From Prevotellaceae bacterium (GTDB lineage: Bacteria > Bacteroidota > Bacteroidia > Bacteroidales > UBA932), in contig JAIRUB010000099.1 of assembly GCA_031254635.1 (NCBI GenBank), forward strand, positions 1 to 5,085: a stretch of DNA of 5,085 nt. Reading direction: 5' to 3'. The notes under the pieces are model-generated. The model was not told the origin of the DNA. It saw only the letters and a list, made by a program, of their open reading frames with translations, and searched no databases. Both the position numbers and the translations under genes were made by a program. Below, piece by piece: positions 1 to 5,010 of this stretch. Position 1 is the first letter of the stretch. Every line of letters begins with the position of its first letter.

Positions 1-611
1 ATGGCGATTTTGCCAGCGTCAACCATATCAAGCACTTGTGGGATAAGCTCTGTCAGTCGGATATATCGACGGATTTGATCTTGGCTTTCACCTACTTTTT
101 CACCAAGTAACTCCCTTGAAGTCTTACCCTCAAAATTCTGTGCCACTGGCACAGAATTTTTACCTGGCCTTCCCGCTTGCCGTTTCATAGCTTCCAATCT
201 CATTCTATACGACTTTGCTTTTTCGCTTGGCAATATAGTTTCACGCTGCAAATTGCTATCGACCATCGAAATTATGGCTTCATCGCGGTTCATCTGCCGG
301 ACAATGCAAGGCATTGTGTCCAATCCAGCCAGTTCACAAGCCATTTTGCGCCGGTGGCCGCTAACGAGTTCATAACGACCATCCTCTTTCTGCCGGACAA
401 TGGCCGGGGTTTGGATGCCAAAGGTTTTTACGCTCTCGGCCATTGCCTGCATGGATTCGTCCAACTTCACTTGAAATGGGTGGTCGGGAAAAGCGTCAAT
501 TTCGGACAAGGGGATATCCAGCACTTTTTCCCGCTTTGCATCATCCCGTTCCTCCTGCGTTGAAAACAGGTCATCTGCCGGGGGCAGGTTTAGTTTTAGC
601 TCTTTCGCCAT
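1..611 (-). CDS. parB: ParB/Spo0J-family partition protein, C-terminus cut off by the window edge
   Basis: DNA-binding partition protein that loads on a centromere-like site and works with the ParA ATPase to segregate the DNA carrying it. Translated from 611 it gives 203 residues before the window ends. The N-terminal ParB nucleotide-binding (CTPase-type) domain is visible: GIQTPAIVR at 65-73, ELVSGHRRKMA at 81-91 (the GERR-like box) and DSNLQRETILPSEKA at 118-132. A helix-turn-helix-like stretch lies around 164-188 (SRELLGEKVGES through RRYIRLTEL). The start is set by AAAGGAGG at 621-628, nine bases upstream of the ATG. The gene overlaps the end of parA by 41 bp, which suggests coupled expression. 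Residues 151-160 are encoded by a perfect 29-bp palindrome (separate entry). It resembles ParB of clostridial conjugative elements more than chromosomal Spo0J; that is inference. The dimerization domain is not visible. Confidence 0.93.
   Translation of the reverse strand, partial: MAKELKLNLPPADDLFSTQEERDDAKREKVLDIPLSEIDAFPDHPFQVKLDESMQAMAESVKTFGIQTPAIVRQKEDGRYELVSGHRRKMACELAGLDTMPCIVRQMNRDEAIISMVDSNLQRETILPSEKAKSYRMRLEAMKRQAGRPGKNSVPVAQNFEGKTSRELLGEKVGESQDQIRRYIRLTELIPQVLDMVDAGKIA
132..160. repeat. Perfect 29-bp palindrome inside parB, candidate ParB-binding (parS-like) site
   Basis: AAAATTCTGTGCCA at 132-145 is the exact reverse complement of TGGCACAGAATTTT at 147-160, with a single central base at 146. 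It falls in the linker region of parB, between the nucleotide-binding domain and the helix-turn-helix. The best-known parS of Bacillus subtilis also lies inside its parB homologue, spo0J (established knowledge). The inner TGTGCCAC matches the parS half-site TGTTTCAC at six of eight positions, but this palindrome has an odd length, so it is not a canonical parS. The role is inferred. Confidence 0.6.
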
Positions 612-1392
612 CAGTCAACACCTCCTTTGTAAACTCGGCATATGCCTGAGCAACTTTGCTTCCCTTGTCATAAGCATAAATACTCTGGCCTGCTGCGCTG
701 ATTTCTGCGGCTTTGACCGCAATGGGGATTTGCGTCTTATAGATTTTCAGCATACCGCCATACTGTTGCCGCAAGGTTTCGGCTGTCGCCCGCGCCAAAT
801 TGGTTCGCATATCAGCCAGCGTCAGCAAAATACCGTCCACCTTAAGTGACGGATTGATTTGCTTCCGCACTTTGCCGATAGTCCTCATCAACTGCGTCAT
901 ACCCTTCGCCGGCAGGTATTGCGCCTGTACGGGTACGATTACACTGTCAGCCGCTGCCAGCGCATTGATCGTCAGCATTGACAATGATGGTGGGCAGTCG
1001 ATGATGATGTAGTCGTACTCGTGTTTTATCAGGCCAAGATAGTTTTGCAGGGTGTGTTCGCGGCTCATGGCATTGACAAGGTTCATTTCCATACCGGAGA
1101 GTTCAATGCTGGACGGGATTAAATCCACGCCCTCATCATGACGCAGGATAGCGCCGTAATGCTCAAAATCCTCATCTTGAATCGTTTTCTCCATTATTGT
1201 GGCAAGTGTCATGTTCAGAGCGTCGCTATTTGGCCAGCCCAATGCAGTGGTTAGATCGGCCTGTGGATCGTTGTCTACCAAAAGCACCTTTTTTCCCTGC
1301 ATAGCCAGGCCGATACCAAGATTGGCCGTTGTTGTGGTCTTGGTCACTCCACCTTTTTGGTTGCATATAGCTATAACTTTGCAATTAGACAT
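571..1392 (-). CDS. parA: ParA/Soj-family partition ATPase
   Basis: Cytoplasmic ATPase of 273 residues that partners ParB in segregating a plasmid, integrated element or chromosome. The deviant Walker A box is KGGVTKT at 13-19; it keeps both lysines, with Thr in place of the usual Gly before the second. The Walker A' region VLLVDNDPQADLT at 36-48 contains two aspartates, and the Walker B region YIIIDCPPSLSML lies at 128-140. Length is typical for the family. The ATG at 1392 was chosen because AGGAGGAGGA lies at 1401-1410 and the product then begins right before the ATP-binding strand; the frame stays open to 1482, but that extension runs through a hairpin and has no ribosome site. The gene ends inside parB (41-bp overlap). 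It is close to ParA proteins I associate with Tn1549-like conjugative transposons of gut Clostridia (from memory). Transcription may come from the small gene upstream or from a promoter in the leader. Confidence 0.95.
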   Translation of the reverse strand: MSNCKVIAICNQKGGVTKTTTTANLGIGLAMQGKKVLLVDNDPQADLTTALGWPNSDALNMTLATIMEKTIQDEDFEHYGAILRHDEGVDLIPSSIELSGMEMNLVNAMSREHTLQNYLGLIKHEYDYIIIDCPPSLSMLTINALAAADSVIVPVQAQYLPAKGMTQLMRTIGKVRKQINPSLKVDGILLTLADMRTNLARATAETLRQQYGGMLKIYKTQIPIAVKAAEISAAGQSIYAYDKGSKVAQAYAEFTKEVLTDGERAKTKPAPGR

Positions 1393-1421
1393 ACTGTGTT
1401 TCCTCCTCCTTCCATAAAATA

Positions 1422-1453
1422 AGCCGTTTCCGGTTATATGGCCGGAAACGGCT
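1422..1453 (-). promoter_or_regulatory. 12-bp GC-rich hairpin in the parA leader, possible attenuator
   Basis: AGCCGTTTCCGG at 1422-1433 pairs perfectly with CCGGAAACGGCT at 1442-1453, with an 8-nt loop. In the parA transcript the stem is followed by a U-rich stretch (UUAUUUUA), so it could act as a weak intrinsic terminator or attenuator. It ends about 12 bases before the parA ribosome binding site. The stop codon of a possible 16-residue leader peptide lies at its foot. Confidence 0.6.
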
Positions 1454-1502
1454 ATGTAGTGGGTAAAGTCCCGAAAATGCAAAAAGGCCGCTCATTCTTC
1501 AT
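1452..1502 (-). other. Possible 16-residue leader peptide ahead of parA
   Basis: An ATG at 1500-1502 opens a short frame reading MKNERPFCIFGTLPTT, ending in TAG at 1452-1454. The stop codon overlaps the first arm of the hairpin at 1422-1453, so a terminating ribosome would cover it. Against this, the ATG sits in the loop of the upstream terminator hairpin, and the only ribosome-site-like sequence (AGGAGG near 1519-1524) is too far away for it; that site fits a TTG start at 1512-1514 better. Translation is unproven. Confidence 0.25.
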
Positions 1503-1521
1503 AATAAAGAACAAGTGGCCT
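1480..1521 (-). terminator. Rho-independent terminator downstream of the small partition-module gene
   Basis: AGGCCGCTCATTCTT at 1485-1499 pairs with AAGAACAAGTGGCCT at 1507-1521: a 15-bp stem with one mismatch and two G-U pairs, and a 7-nt loop. On the minus strand the stem is followed directly by five T (1481-1485, the last in the stem). It lies 20 bases past the stop of the gene at 1542-1709 and separates that gene from parA, so parA needs either read-through or its own promoter. Confidence 0.75.
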
Positions 1522-1541
1522 CCTGCTATGTATGTGGAAGC

Positions 1542-1709
1542 CTATGCGATTTTTACTTTTCTGACAGGTGCCTTGATGATTTTCAGCATAACCTCATCGA
1601 CAATGTCGGTATAACGCCCCTCGGCTATTAAGCTGGTACGGAGTTCGTTCAATGCGTGTAGCATAAGCCGCCATTCGGCTTCTTTCAGGCTGATCCGAGT
1701 CTTTTTCAT
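1542..1709 (-). CDS. Small basic protein of unknown function next to parAB
   Basis: 55-residue soluble protein beginning MKKTRISLKEAEWRLMLHAL and ending PVRKVKIA. The start at 1709 is fixed by AAAAGGAGGTG at 1716-1726, six bases upstream; an in-frame ATG at 1742 would place this ribosome site inside the gene. The middle (about residues 9-45) is likely helical, and both ends are rich in Lys and Arg, so nucleic-acid binding is possible but not shown. I recall similar small ORFs upstream of parA in Tn1549-like conjugative elements, usually annotated as hypothetical. A possible promoter is TTGCCT (1756-1761) and TATTGT (1733-1738) with a 17-bp spacer, which would leave almost no 5' leader. It lies between the 22-bp repeat block and the parA leader and is followed by its own terminator. 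No function can be named. Confidence 0.75.
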   Translation of the reverse strand: MKKTRISLKEAEWRLMLHALNELRTSLIAEGRYTDIVDEVMLKIIKAPVRKVKIA

Positions 1710-1732
1710 ACGGCGCACCTCCTTTTGCTTAT

Positions 1733-1761
1733 ACAATATCATGGGAAGAGCGCTGAGGCAA
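1733..1761 (-). promoter_or_regulatory. Possible promoter of the small partition-module gene
   Basis: TTGCCT (-35, 1756-1761) and TATTGT (-10, 1733-1738) are 17 bp apart on the minus strand, each matching four of six consensus bases. The predicted start, near 1726, is right at the ribosome binding site, which makes the call uncertain. A TACAAT at 1778-1783 is an alternative -10 but lacks a good -35. Confidence 0.35.
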
Positions 1762-1778
1762 ATGTGCGAATTTCCCTA

Positions 1779-1807
1779 TTGTAAGGATCAAAATAAGGTG
1801 GTATAAT
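1779..1807 (+). promoter_or_regulatory. Sigma-A-like promoter facing the repeat block, no gene downstream
   Basis: TTGTAA at 1779-1784 and a perfect TATAAT at 1802-1807 are separated by 17 bp. The predicted start falls inside the first 22-bp repeat, so a repeat-binding protein would occlude it. No plus-strand gene follows for about 1 kb; the next is the lipoprotein at 2826, which has its own promoter. In an intact element it may have driven a divergent replication or regulatory gene, or it may make a small RNA (inference). Confidence 0.5.
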
Positions 1808-1809
1808 AA

Positions 1810-1875
1810 TGCCATTCACGCGGGGTTTTCGTGCCATTCACGCGCCTTAGTTATGCCATTCACTTGCTCGTAATT
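1810..1875. repeat. Three direct repeats at 22-bp period (iteron-like), with a fourth copy at 1947
   Basis: TGCCATTCACGCG occurs at 1810-1822 and 1832-1844, and TGCCATTCACTTG at 1854-1866. Starts are exactly 22 bp apart, about two helical turns, putting every copy on the same DNA face. A fourth, partial copy TGCCATTCATTTTG begins at 1947, off register (93 bp later). Arrays of 17-22-bp direct repeats next to AT-rich DNA are typical of plasmid iteron origins and also of partition sites beside parAB operons. No replication initiator gene is in the window, so origin, centromere and operator all remain possible. Further in, TCGTAA-TTG-TTACGA (1868-1882) forms a short palindrome. Confidence 0.7.
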
Positions 1876-1946
1876 GTTACGATGGTTGTTTTTGATTAAT
1901 AACAAGAAGATACTATCAAGTTTTTGTTATTTCATGTTTTGGTTGG
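1867..1946. other. AT-rich non-coding segment beside the repeats
   Basis: No gene is seen. It contains the palindrome TCGTAA-TTG-TTACGA (1868-1882) and an imperfect inverted repeat AATAACAA (1898-1905) / TTGTTATT (1924-1931). Easily melted DNA beside iterons is what a replication origin would show, but there is no direct evidence of one. Confidence 0.35.
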
Positions 1947-1952
1947 TGCCAT

Positions 1953-2183
1953 TCATTTTGGAAACATTATAAGAAAAGCTTTGTGTAACCAGTGTTTCCG
2001 GCTTTCGTCAAAAAGAACCACCCCAAAAAATTGTCTGTTTTTGGGGTGGTTTACCGAATAACCTGGGAGGGCAGGTGTGGCTGAACCACCACTCCAGCCT
2101 AGCATTTCTTGCGAAGGGGACGAGCATCCTAGCAGCATTAGGGCTAACAAAAGGCTTAAGCAAATTACCATGGTTTTTTTCAT
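1953..2183 (-). pseudogene. Lipoprotein 5' remnant whose frame runs through a terminator
   Basis: The frame starts MKKTMVICLSLLLALMLLGC, a convincing lipoprotein signal peptide: positive N-end, hydrophobic core, and lipobox LLGC with Cys at residue 20. The ATG at 2183 has GGGAGG at 2192-2197, eight bases upstream. After a short Ser/Gly/Pro-rich segment (residues 21-42) the frame enters a strong minus-strand terminator hairpin (2016-2051) and closes only at 1953, beyond the T-run. A transcript ending there would carry no stop codon. The simplest reading is a former lipoprotein gene whose body was deleted, joining its signal-peptide end to its old terminator. The stop codon at 1953-1955 is part of the fourth TGCCATTCA repeat. 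A functional short lipopeptide is less likely. The family cannot be told from what is left. Confidence 0.6.
2010..2051 (-). terminator. Strong rho-independent terminator inside the lipoprotein remnant
   Basis: AACCACCCCAAAAA at 2016-2029 pairs perfectly with TTTTTGGGGTGGTT at 2038-2051 (14 bp, 8-nt loop). On the minus strand it is followed by C and five T (2010-2015). On the plus strand no useful T-run follows. Confidence 0.8.
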
Positions 2184-2214
2184 GTTGATCCCTCCCGATT
2201 TTTTTTGTGCTTCT

Positions 2215-2220
2215 ATAATA
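2215..2220 (-). promoter_or_regulatory. Possible -10 box of the lipoprotein remnant
   Basis: TATTAT on the minus strand, within TATATTATA, lies 31 bases upstream of the start at 2183. The best -35 candidate (TTCTTC, 16 bp further up) is weak. Confidence 0.35.
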
Positions 2221-2294
2221 TAAACCCGGCCAAAACGAAGAACATTACAGCCTTTTTTAAATTTGACTGCAAAATTTCGTTTTTTTTTCCCTGT

Positions 2295-2325
2295 AAAAAA
2301 ATTGAGGACTCATATTGAACCCCAA
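2295..2325 (-). terminator. Rho-independent terminator after the vapBC remnant
   Basis: TTGGGG pairs with CCTCAA (one G-U), continued by TCA/TGA across a small bulge with a 3-nt loop (2302-2325). On the minus strand seven T follow (2295-2301). It starts 11 bases past the stop of the vapC stub, as expected for the end of the toxin-antitoxin operon. Confidence 0.6.
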
Positions 2326-2336
2326 ATGTCTTTTCT

Positions 2337-2486
2337 TTACAAAGTCCAATTTTCCAATTCAAGCCCTTCAACACGTTCAAACTCACGAACATTGTTTGTT
2401 ACAATTACAAATCCTTTAGATTTGGCATGTGCCGCTATCAGCATATCCATATGGCCAATAATATTAATCAAACGACTCCCTCTCAT
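2337..2486 (-). pseudogene. vapC: VapC-type PIN-domain toxin, internally deleted stub
   Basis: A 49-residue frame from ATG 2486 to the stop at 2337-2339. Residues 8-49 (NIIGHMDMLIAAHA, FVIVTNNVREFERV, GLELENW) match the C-terminal third of VapC ribonucleases of the type that reads IGPNDLLIAAHA...VTNNxREFxRVxGLxxENW. A complete VapC is about 130 residues and starts with MxxLDTN; here that part, with the first catalytic Asp and the following acidic residue, is absent. The Asp of GHMD and the TNN motif are kept. The ATG overlaps the antitoxin gene by 23 bp, as vapC starts often overlap vapB, so roughly 80-90 internal codons seem to have been lost while the start stayed in frame. RNase activity is not expected. 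The terminator downstream is intact. Confidence 0.85.
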
Positions 2487-2700
2487 TTTGAAATAACTGT
2501 GTAGGCCTGCCATCTTCTAAAAAATCGCTAGTAAATTCATTTAAGCTTTCCATAAGAACGGCAAAACTGTCATTGCGTTGGAAAATAATGACAGCAGAAC
2601 CTACTTTATTAATAATCACTTCATCCTGCTCAAAACGATATTCTTTAGGAATACGTATCGCTTGACTGTTGCCATTATTAAAAACTTTTGTAGTTAACAT
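2464..2700 (-). CDS. vapB: VapB-type antitoxin (AbrB/MazE-like fold)
   Basis: 78-residue antitoxin of a type II toxin-antitoxin pair; it would bind and neutralise VapC and repress its own promoter. The N-terminal half is a swapped-hairpin AbrB-type DNA-binding domain: MLTTKVFNNGNSQAIRIPKEY at 1-21 with the characteristic NGNSQAIRIPKE, then EVIINKVGSAVIIF. The C-terminal part (about 48-78) is the acidic toxin-binding tail with F, L and D/E residues. The start at 2700 has GAGGTG at 2707-2712, six bases upstream; the frame is open to 2844 but the extension crosses the promoter. Length is normal for the family. The partner toxin gene, overlapping by 23 bp, is a deleted stub, so this is now an orphan antitoxin. 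It may have been kept as a regulator or a protective antitoxin, or may simply not have decayed yet. Confidence 0.9.
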   Translation of the reverse strand: MLTTKVFNNGNSQAIRIPKEYRFEQDEVIINKVGSAVIIFQRNDSFAVLMESLNEFTSDFLEDGRPTQLFQNERESFD

Positions 2701-2718
2701 TTCAATCACCTCAAAATA

Positions 2719-2747
2719 AGTATATACTATTGTGTGTACTTTATCAA
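2719..2747 (-). promoter_or_regulatory. vapB promoter with a palindromic operator on the -10
   Basis: TTGATA (-35, 2742-2747) and TATACT (-10, 2719-2724) are separated by 17 bp on the minus strand, each matching five of six consensus bases. The -10 lies in the perfect palindrome AGTATATACT (2719-2728), a likely autoregulatory VapB site. The predicted start is close to the ribosome binding site at 2707-2712, so the leader would be very short. Confidence 0.6.
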
Positions 2748-2759
2748 GTATCATTTCTC

Positions 2760-2788
2760 TTGAATTGTCCGCGCTAATGTAGTATACT
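2760..2788 (+). promoter_or_regulatory. Promoter of the PstS-like lipoprotein gene, palindrome on the -10
   Basis: TTGAAT (-35, 2760-2765) and TATACT (-10, 2783-2788) are separated by 17 bp. The -10 lies in the palindrome AGTATACT (2781-2788), which shares its half-sites with AGTATATACT over the vapB -10; centres are 61 bp apart. The expected start is about 2795, giving a leader of some 30 bases. Confidence 0.6.
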
Positions 2789-2825
2789 TTGATTGTGTAA
2801 AATTCAATATAACCGGAGGTGCGGT

Positions 2826-4925
2826 ATGAAAAAAACTGTGACATTTATTTGTGCTATTGTTTTATCGAGTATTATTATTTGTGGCTGCATCAACGATACA
2901 ACGGAAACGCCCACAGACACGGCAGTTACTACTAAGGTTGAAACTGCAGTTGAAGAGGAAAATCCTATTAACAGCCCAGTAGTTGTATCAACAAACTTTT
3001 CTATAACCGATTTTCAAAAAGTTGATGGTTCTACTGTAACATTACCTTTAACTCAGTTATTTGCTAAAAAAACAACCGGCGCTACAGATGATGAAATTAT
3101 GGTTAATCTTCAACACAATAAAACTTACGCAGCCTTTAATAATTTGGTTGGCAAAGGTTATGATGCAAATGGCAGAGAAATCACTAAGTCCACAAAAGAT
3201 ATTATTTTTACAACACTGCAAAGTTCGGAAACAATTAAAAACGCTAAAGTTGAAGTAGAAATAACGCCCATTGCCCAAGATGGCTTTGTGTTCCTTGTAA
3301 ATAAGGAAAATCCTGTGCAATCCTTAACAAAACAACAGATAATAGACATTTATACAGGTAAAATAACAAACTGGAAACAGGTTGGCGGGGATGACGCTAA
3401 TATCCTTGCTTATCAGCGTCAAGAAGCAAGTGGTTCTCAAGATGGCATGATTGACTTGGTTATGGGTTATGAGAAAATTAGTAATTCCGTAACTGCCATT
3501 GCAAGTACTATGGAAGGATTGGTTGATTCCATTGCGAATTATGAGAATTCCAAGTATGCTATCGGGTATTCGTATTTCTATTTTACAACTGTTCAATATG
3601 TTAAAGAAAGCACAAAACTTCTCTCTATAGATGGCGTTGAGCCAACAACAGCTAATTTTGCCAACGGCTCATATCCGCTTGTAGCAAAATATTATGCAAT
3701 AATTAGAGCCAGTGAGCCAGAAGATAGTTTTGCAAGAAAATTTCTTCAACTGGTATTATCCGAGGGCGGACAAAGAATTGTTGAGGAGGCAGGATATATA
3801 AAAATGACTGGCTATGACGCTTCCAGTACTTCTAACCCTAAAACAATAACTGGGTCTGCTTCTACTTCGAAAATCATTTCTATTATTACTCAACCGGCAG
3901 AGTTTACTTCTATAACTTGGAACAAATATGAAACTATGTTCCAAGAAGAAGCCACCTATGACGAGACAACCGAGAAGTACACATATTATTATTTTGATGT
4001 TGTTGCTTGGTTTCAAGAACAATATGAAGTGTCTTATAGTTGGATTGATAACACTTTACCGTCTAATTTGATTGCAGGCAGTATAAATACTATTAATGGG
4101 CAAGTAACTACATATCTTTTTAATGATACTATTCCTCTTAAAGATAAATCTGTGGCAACAAAAATAGGATATGCAGTTATAGCTAAAGTTACTGACATTG
4201 CCACAAACCCTGCTGAATACGGCATTAACATTAAAAAAACTACTAACCCAGATGATTTTTTCCTTATAGGAGGCGGCATAGGAGCCGGCAACTATTCTAT
4301 AAACAATGAACTTTTAATTTATGTAGAAAGATACGCTTTTAATAATATAATATCCTATTCCATAAACTTTTTCGTTCCAACAGATAATTATTATACACTA
4401 TCACGCGGCGGACCTTGGGGAATATCTTGTCATCAAGGATATAGGTTCGGCATGAATTTCGATGCTAAAACAGGCAAACAAATTACTTGGGAAGATATTT
4501 TCGCAGATAATATAGATTACAAAACGGAAATTGCTATTTATCAAGAATATCGCAGTTTTATTGATGAAATGCCCAAAGCAACAGGATTTAACCATAACAA
4601 AATGTTCTTGCTAACACCGAGTAACATTTTAATTGGCGATGACTATAATTCTATTTATTGCGAAAACAAGGGTATAGAAATGTTTGACAATAAACATTAT
4701 CGGGAGTTTGATGGTGCGGTATTTGAAAATGATTACGGCATATATGCAGGAGGAGATAAGTTGGTTGATATTAAGCACAGTGAAAAAGATATGCCACTAA
4801 ACTTTTTCAAAGATAAAATCGCTATTTTTGAGAGATATAAAACATCAGATAATTTATGGGATAGTTCAGTTGAAATAAAAAACTGGAAATTTCCAACCAA
4901 TACACTAAAGGGATGGCTTTATTAA
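2826..4925 (+). CDS. PstS-like substrate-binding lipoprotein with a long C-terminal extension
   Basis: 699-residue predicted lipoprotein anchored outside the membrane. The signal peptide covers residues 1-20 with lipobox ICGC and Cys21 as the lipid site, followed by a Thr/Glu-rich linker to about 60. Residues 65-328 form a PstS/PBP-like domain: DGSTVTLPL at 67-75, TPIAQDGFVFLVNKENPV at 147-164, IYTGKITNWKQVGG at 175-188, YQRQEASGSQ at 196-205, YAIGYSYFYF at 244-253 and FLQLVLSEGGQRIVEEAGY at 306-324. Such domains bind phosphate or a similar anion. Residues 345-699 are unlike ordinary PstS (usually about 270-350 residues in all); 530-570, with GYRFGMNFDAKTGKQITWEDIF, resemble DUF3298/RsiV-type extracellular domains. 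The start at 2826 has GGAGGT at 2815-2820. No pstCAB genes follow, so sensing or binding rather than transport is a reasonable inference. The gene looks AT-rich and is divergent from vapB. Confidence 0.88.
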   Translation: MKKTVTFICAIVLSSIIICGCINDTTETPTDTAVTTKVETAVEEENPINSPVVVSTNFSITDFQKVDGSTVTLPLTQLFAKKTTGATDDEIMVNLQHNKTYAAFNNLVGKGYDANGREITKSTKDIIFTTLQSSETIKNAKVEVEITPIAQDGFVFLVNKENPVQSLTKQQIIDIYTGKITNWKQVGGDDANILAYQRQEASGSQDGMIDLVMGYEKISNSVTAIASTMEGLVDSIANYENSKYAIGYSYFYFTTVQYVKESTKLLSIDGVEPTTANFANGSYPLVAKYYAIIRASEPEDSFARKFLQLVLSEGGQRIVEEAGYIKMTGYDASSTSNPKTITGSASTSKIISIITQPAEFTSITWNKYETMFQEEATYDETTEKYTYYYFDVVAWFQEQYEVSYSWIDNTLPSNLIAGSINTINGQVTTYLFNDTIPLKDKSVATKIGYAVIAKVTDIATNPAEYGINIKKTTNPDDFFLIGGGIGAGNYSINNELLIYVERYAFNNIISYSINFFVPTDNYYTLSRGGPWGISCHQGYRFGMNFDAKTGKQITWEDIFADNIDYKTEIAIYQEYRSFIDEMPKATGFNHNKMFLLTPSNILIGDDYNSIYCENKGIEMFDNKHYREFDGAVFENDYGIYAGGDKLVDIKHSEKDMPLNFFKDKIAIFERYKTSDNLWDSSVEIKNWKFPTNTLKGWLY

Positions 4926-4967
4926 TTAGTGATTATCTCTGTTACAGTAGAACTAAACTGCTGGCAC

Positions 4968-5002
4968 AAAAAAATTGGGGGGTTCCGCATGGAACCCCCC
5001 AA
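4968..5002 (-). terminator. Strong rho-independent terminator of the rRNA operon
   Basis: GGGGGGTTCC at 4977-4986 pairs perfectly with GGAACCCCCC at 4991-5000 with a 4-nt loop, extended by two A-T pairs. On the minus strand seven T follow the extended stem (4968-4974). It begins about ten bases past the end of the 5S rRNA. On the plus strand only TTTT after AAAA follows, so it would stop the converging lipoprotein transcript (stop codon at 4923-4925) less efficiently. Confidence 0.88.
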
Positions 5003-5010
5003 AATTTTAA

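Noticed and set aside
177..563. Plus-strand open frame of 128 codons opposite parB
   Set aside because: It is the antisense shadow of a clearly recognisable ParB; it has no family resemblance and no convincing ribosome site.
1393..1482. N-terminal extension of ParA by 30 residues to an upstream ATG
   Set aside because: It crosses the leader hairpin, has no ribosome binding site, and the ATG at 1392 has an excellent one; family proteins begin right at the ATP-binding strand.
1710..1742. Earlier ATG for the small partition-module protein
   Set aside because: The strong AAAAGGAGGTG would then be coding and no ribosome site precedes 1742.
1960..1999. Inverted repeat GGAAACA / TGTTTCC
   Set aside because: Short arms with a loop of more than 20 bases and no T-run; easily a chance match in AT-rich DNA.
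1..2200. Search by eye for a canonical chromosomal parS (TGTTTCACGTGAAACA)
   Set aside because: No match was seen on either strand; only the different palindrome at 132-160 stands out.
2263..2496. Plus-strand 77-codon frame
   Set aside because: Shadow of the VapC stub on the opposite strand.
2793..2825. TTG start 11 codons before the lipoprotein ATG
   Set aside because: It lies at the predicted transcription start and would put charged residues ahead of a normal signal peptide; GGAGGT correctly serves the ATG at 2826.
2701..2844. N-terminal extension of VapB
   Set aside because: It spans both divergent promoters; the AbrB-type domain starts exactly at the ATG at 2700.
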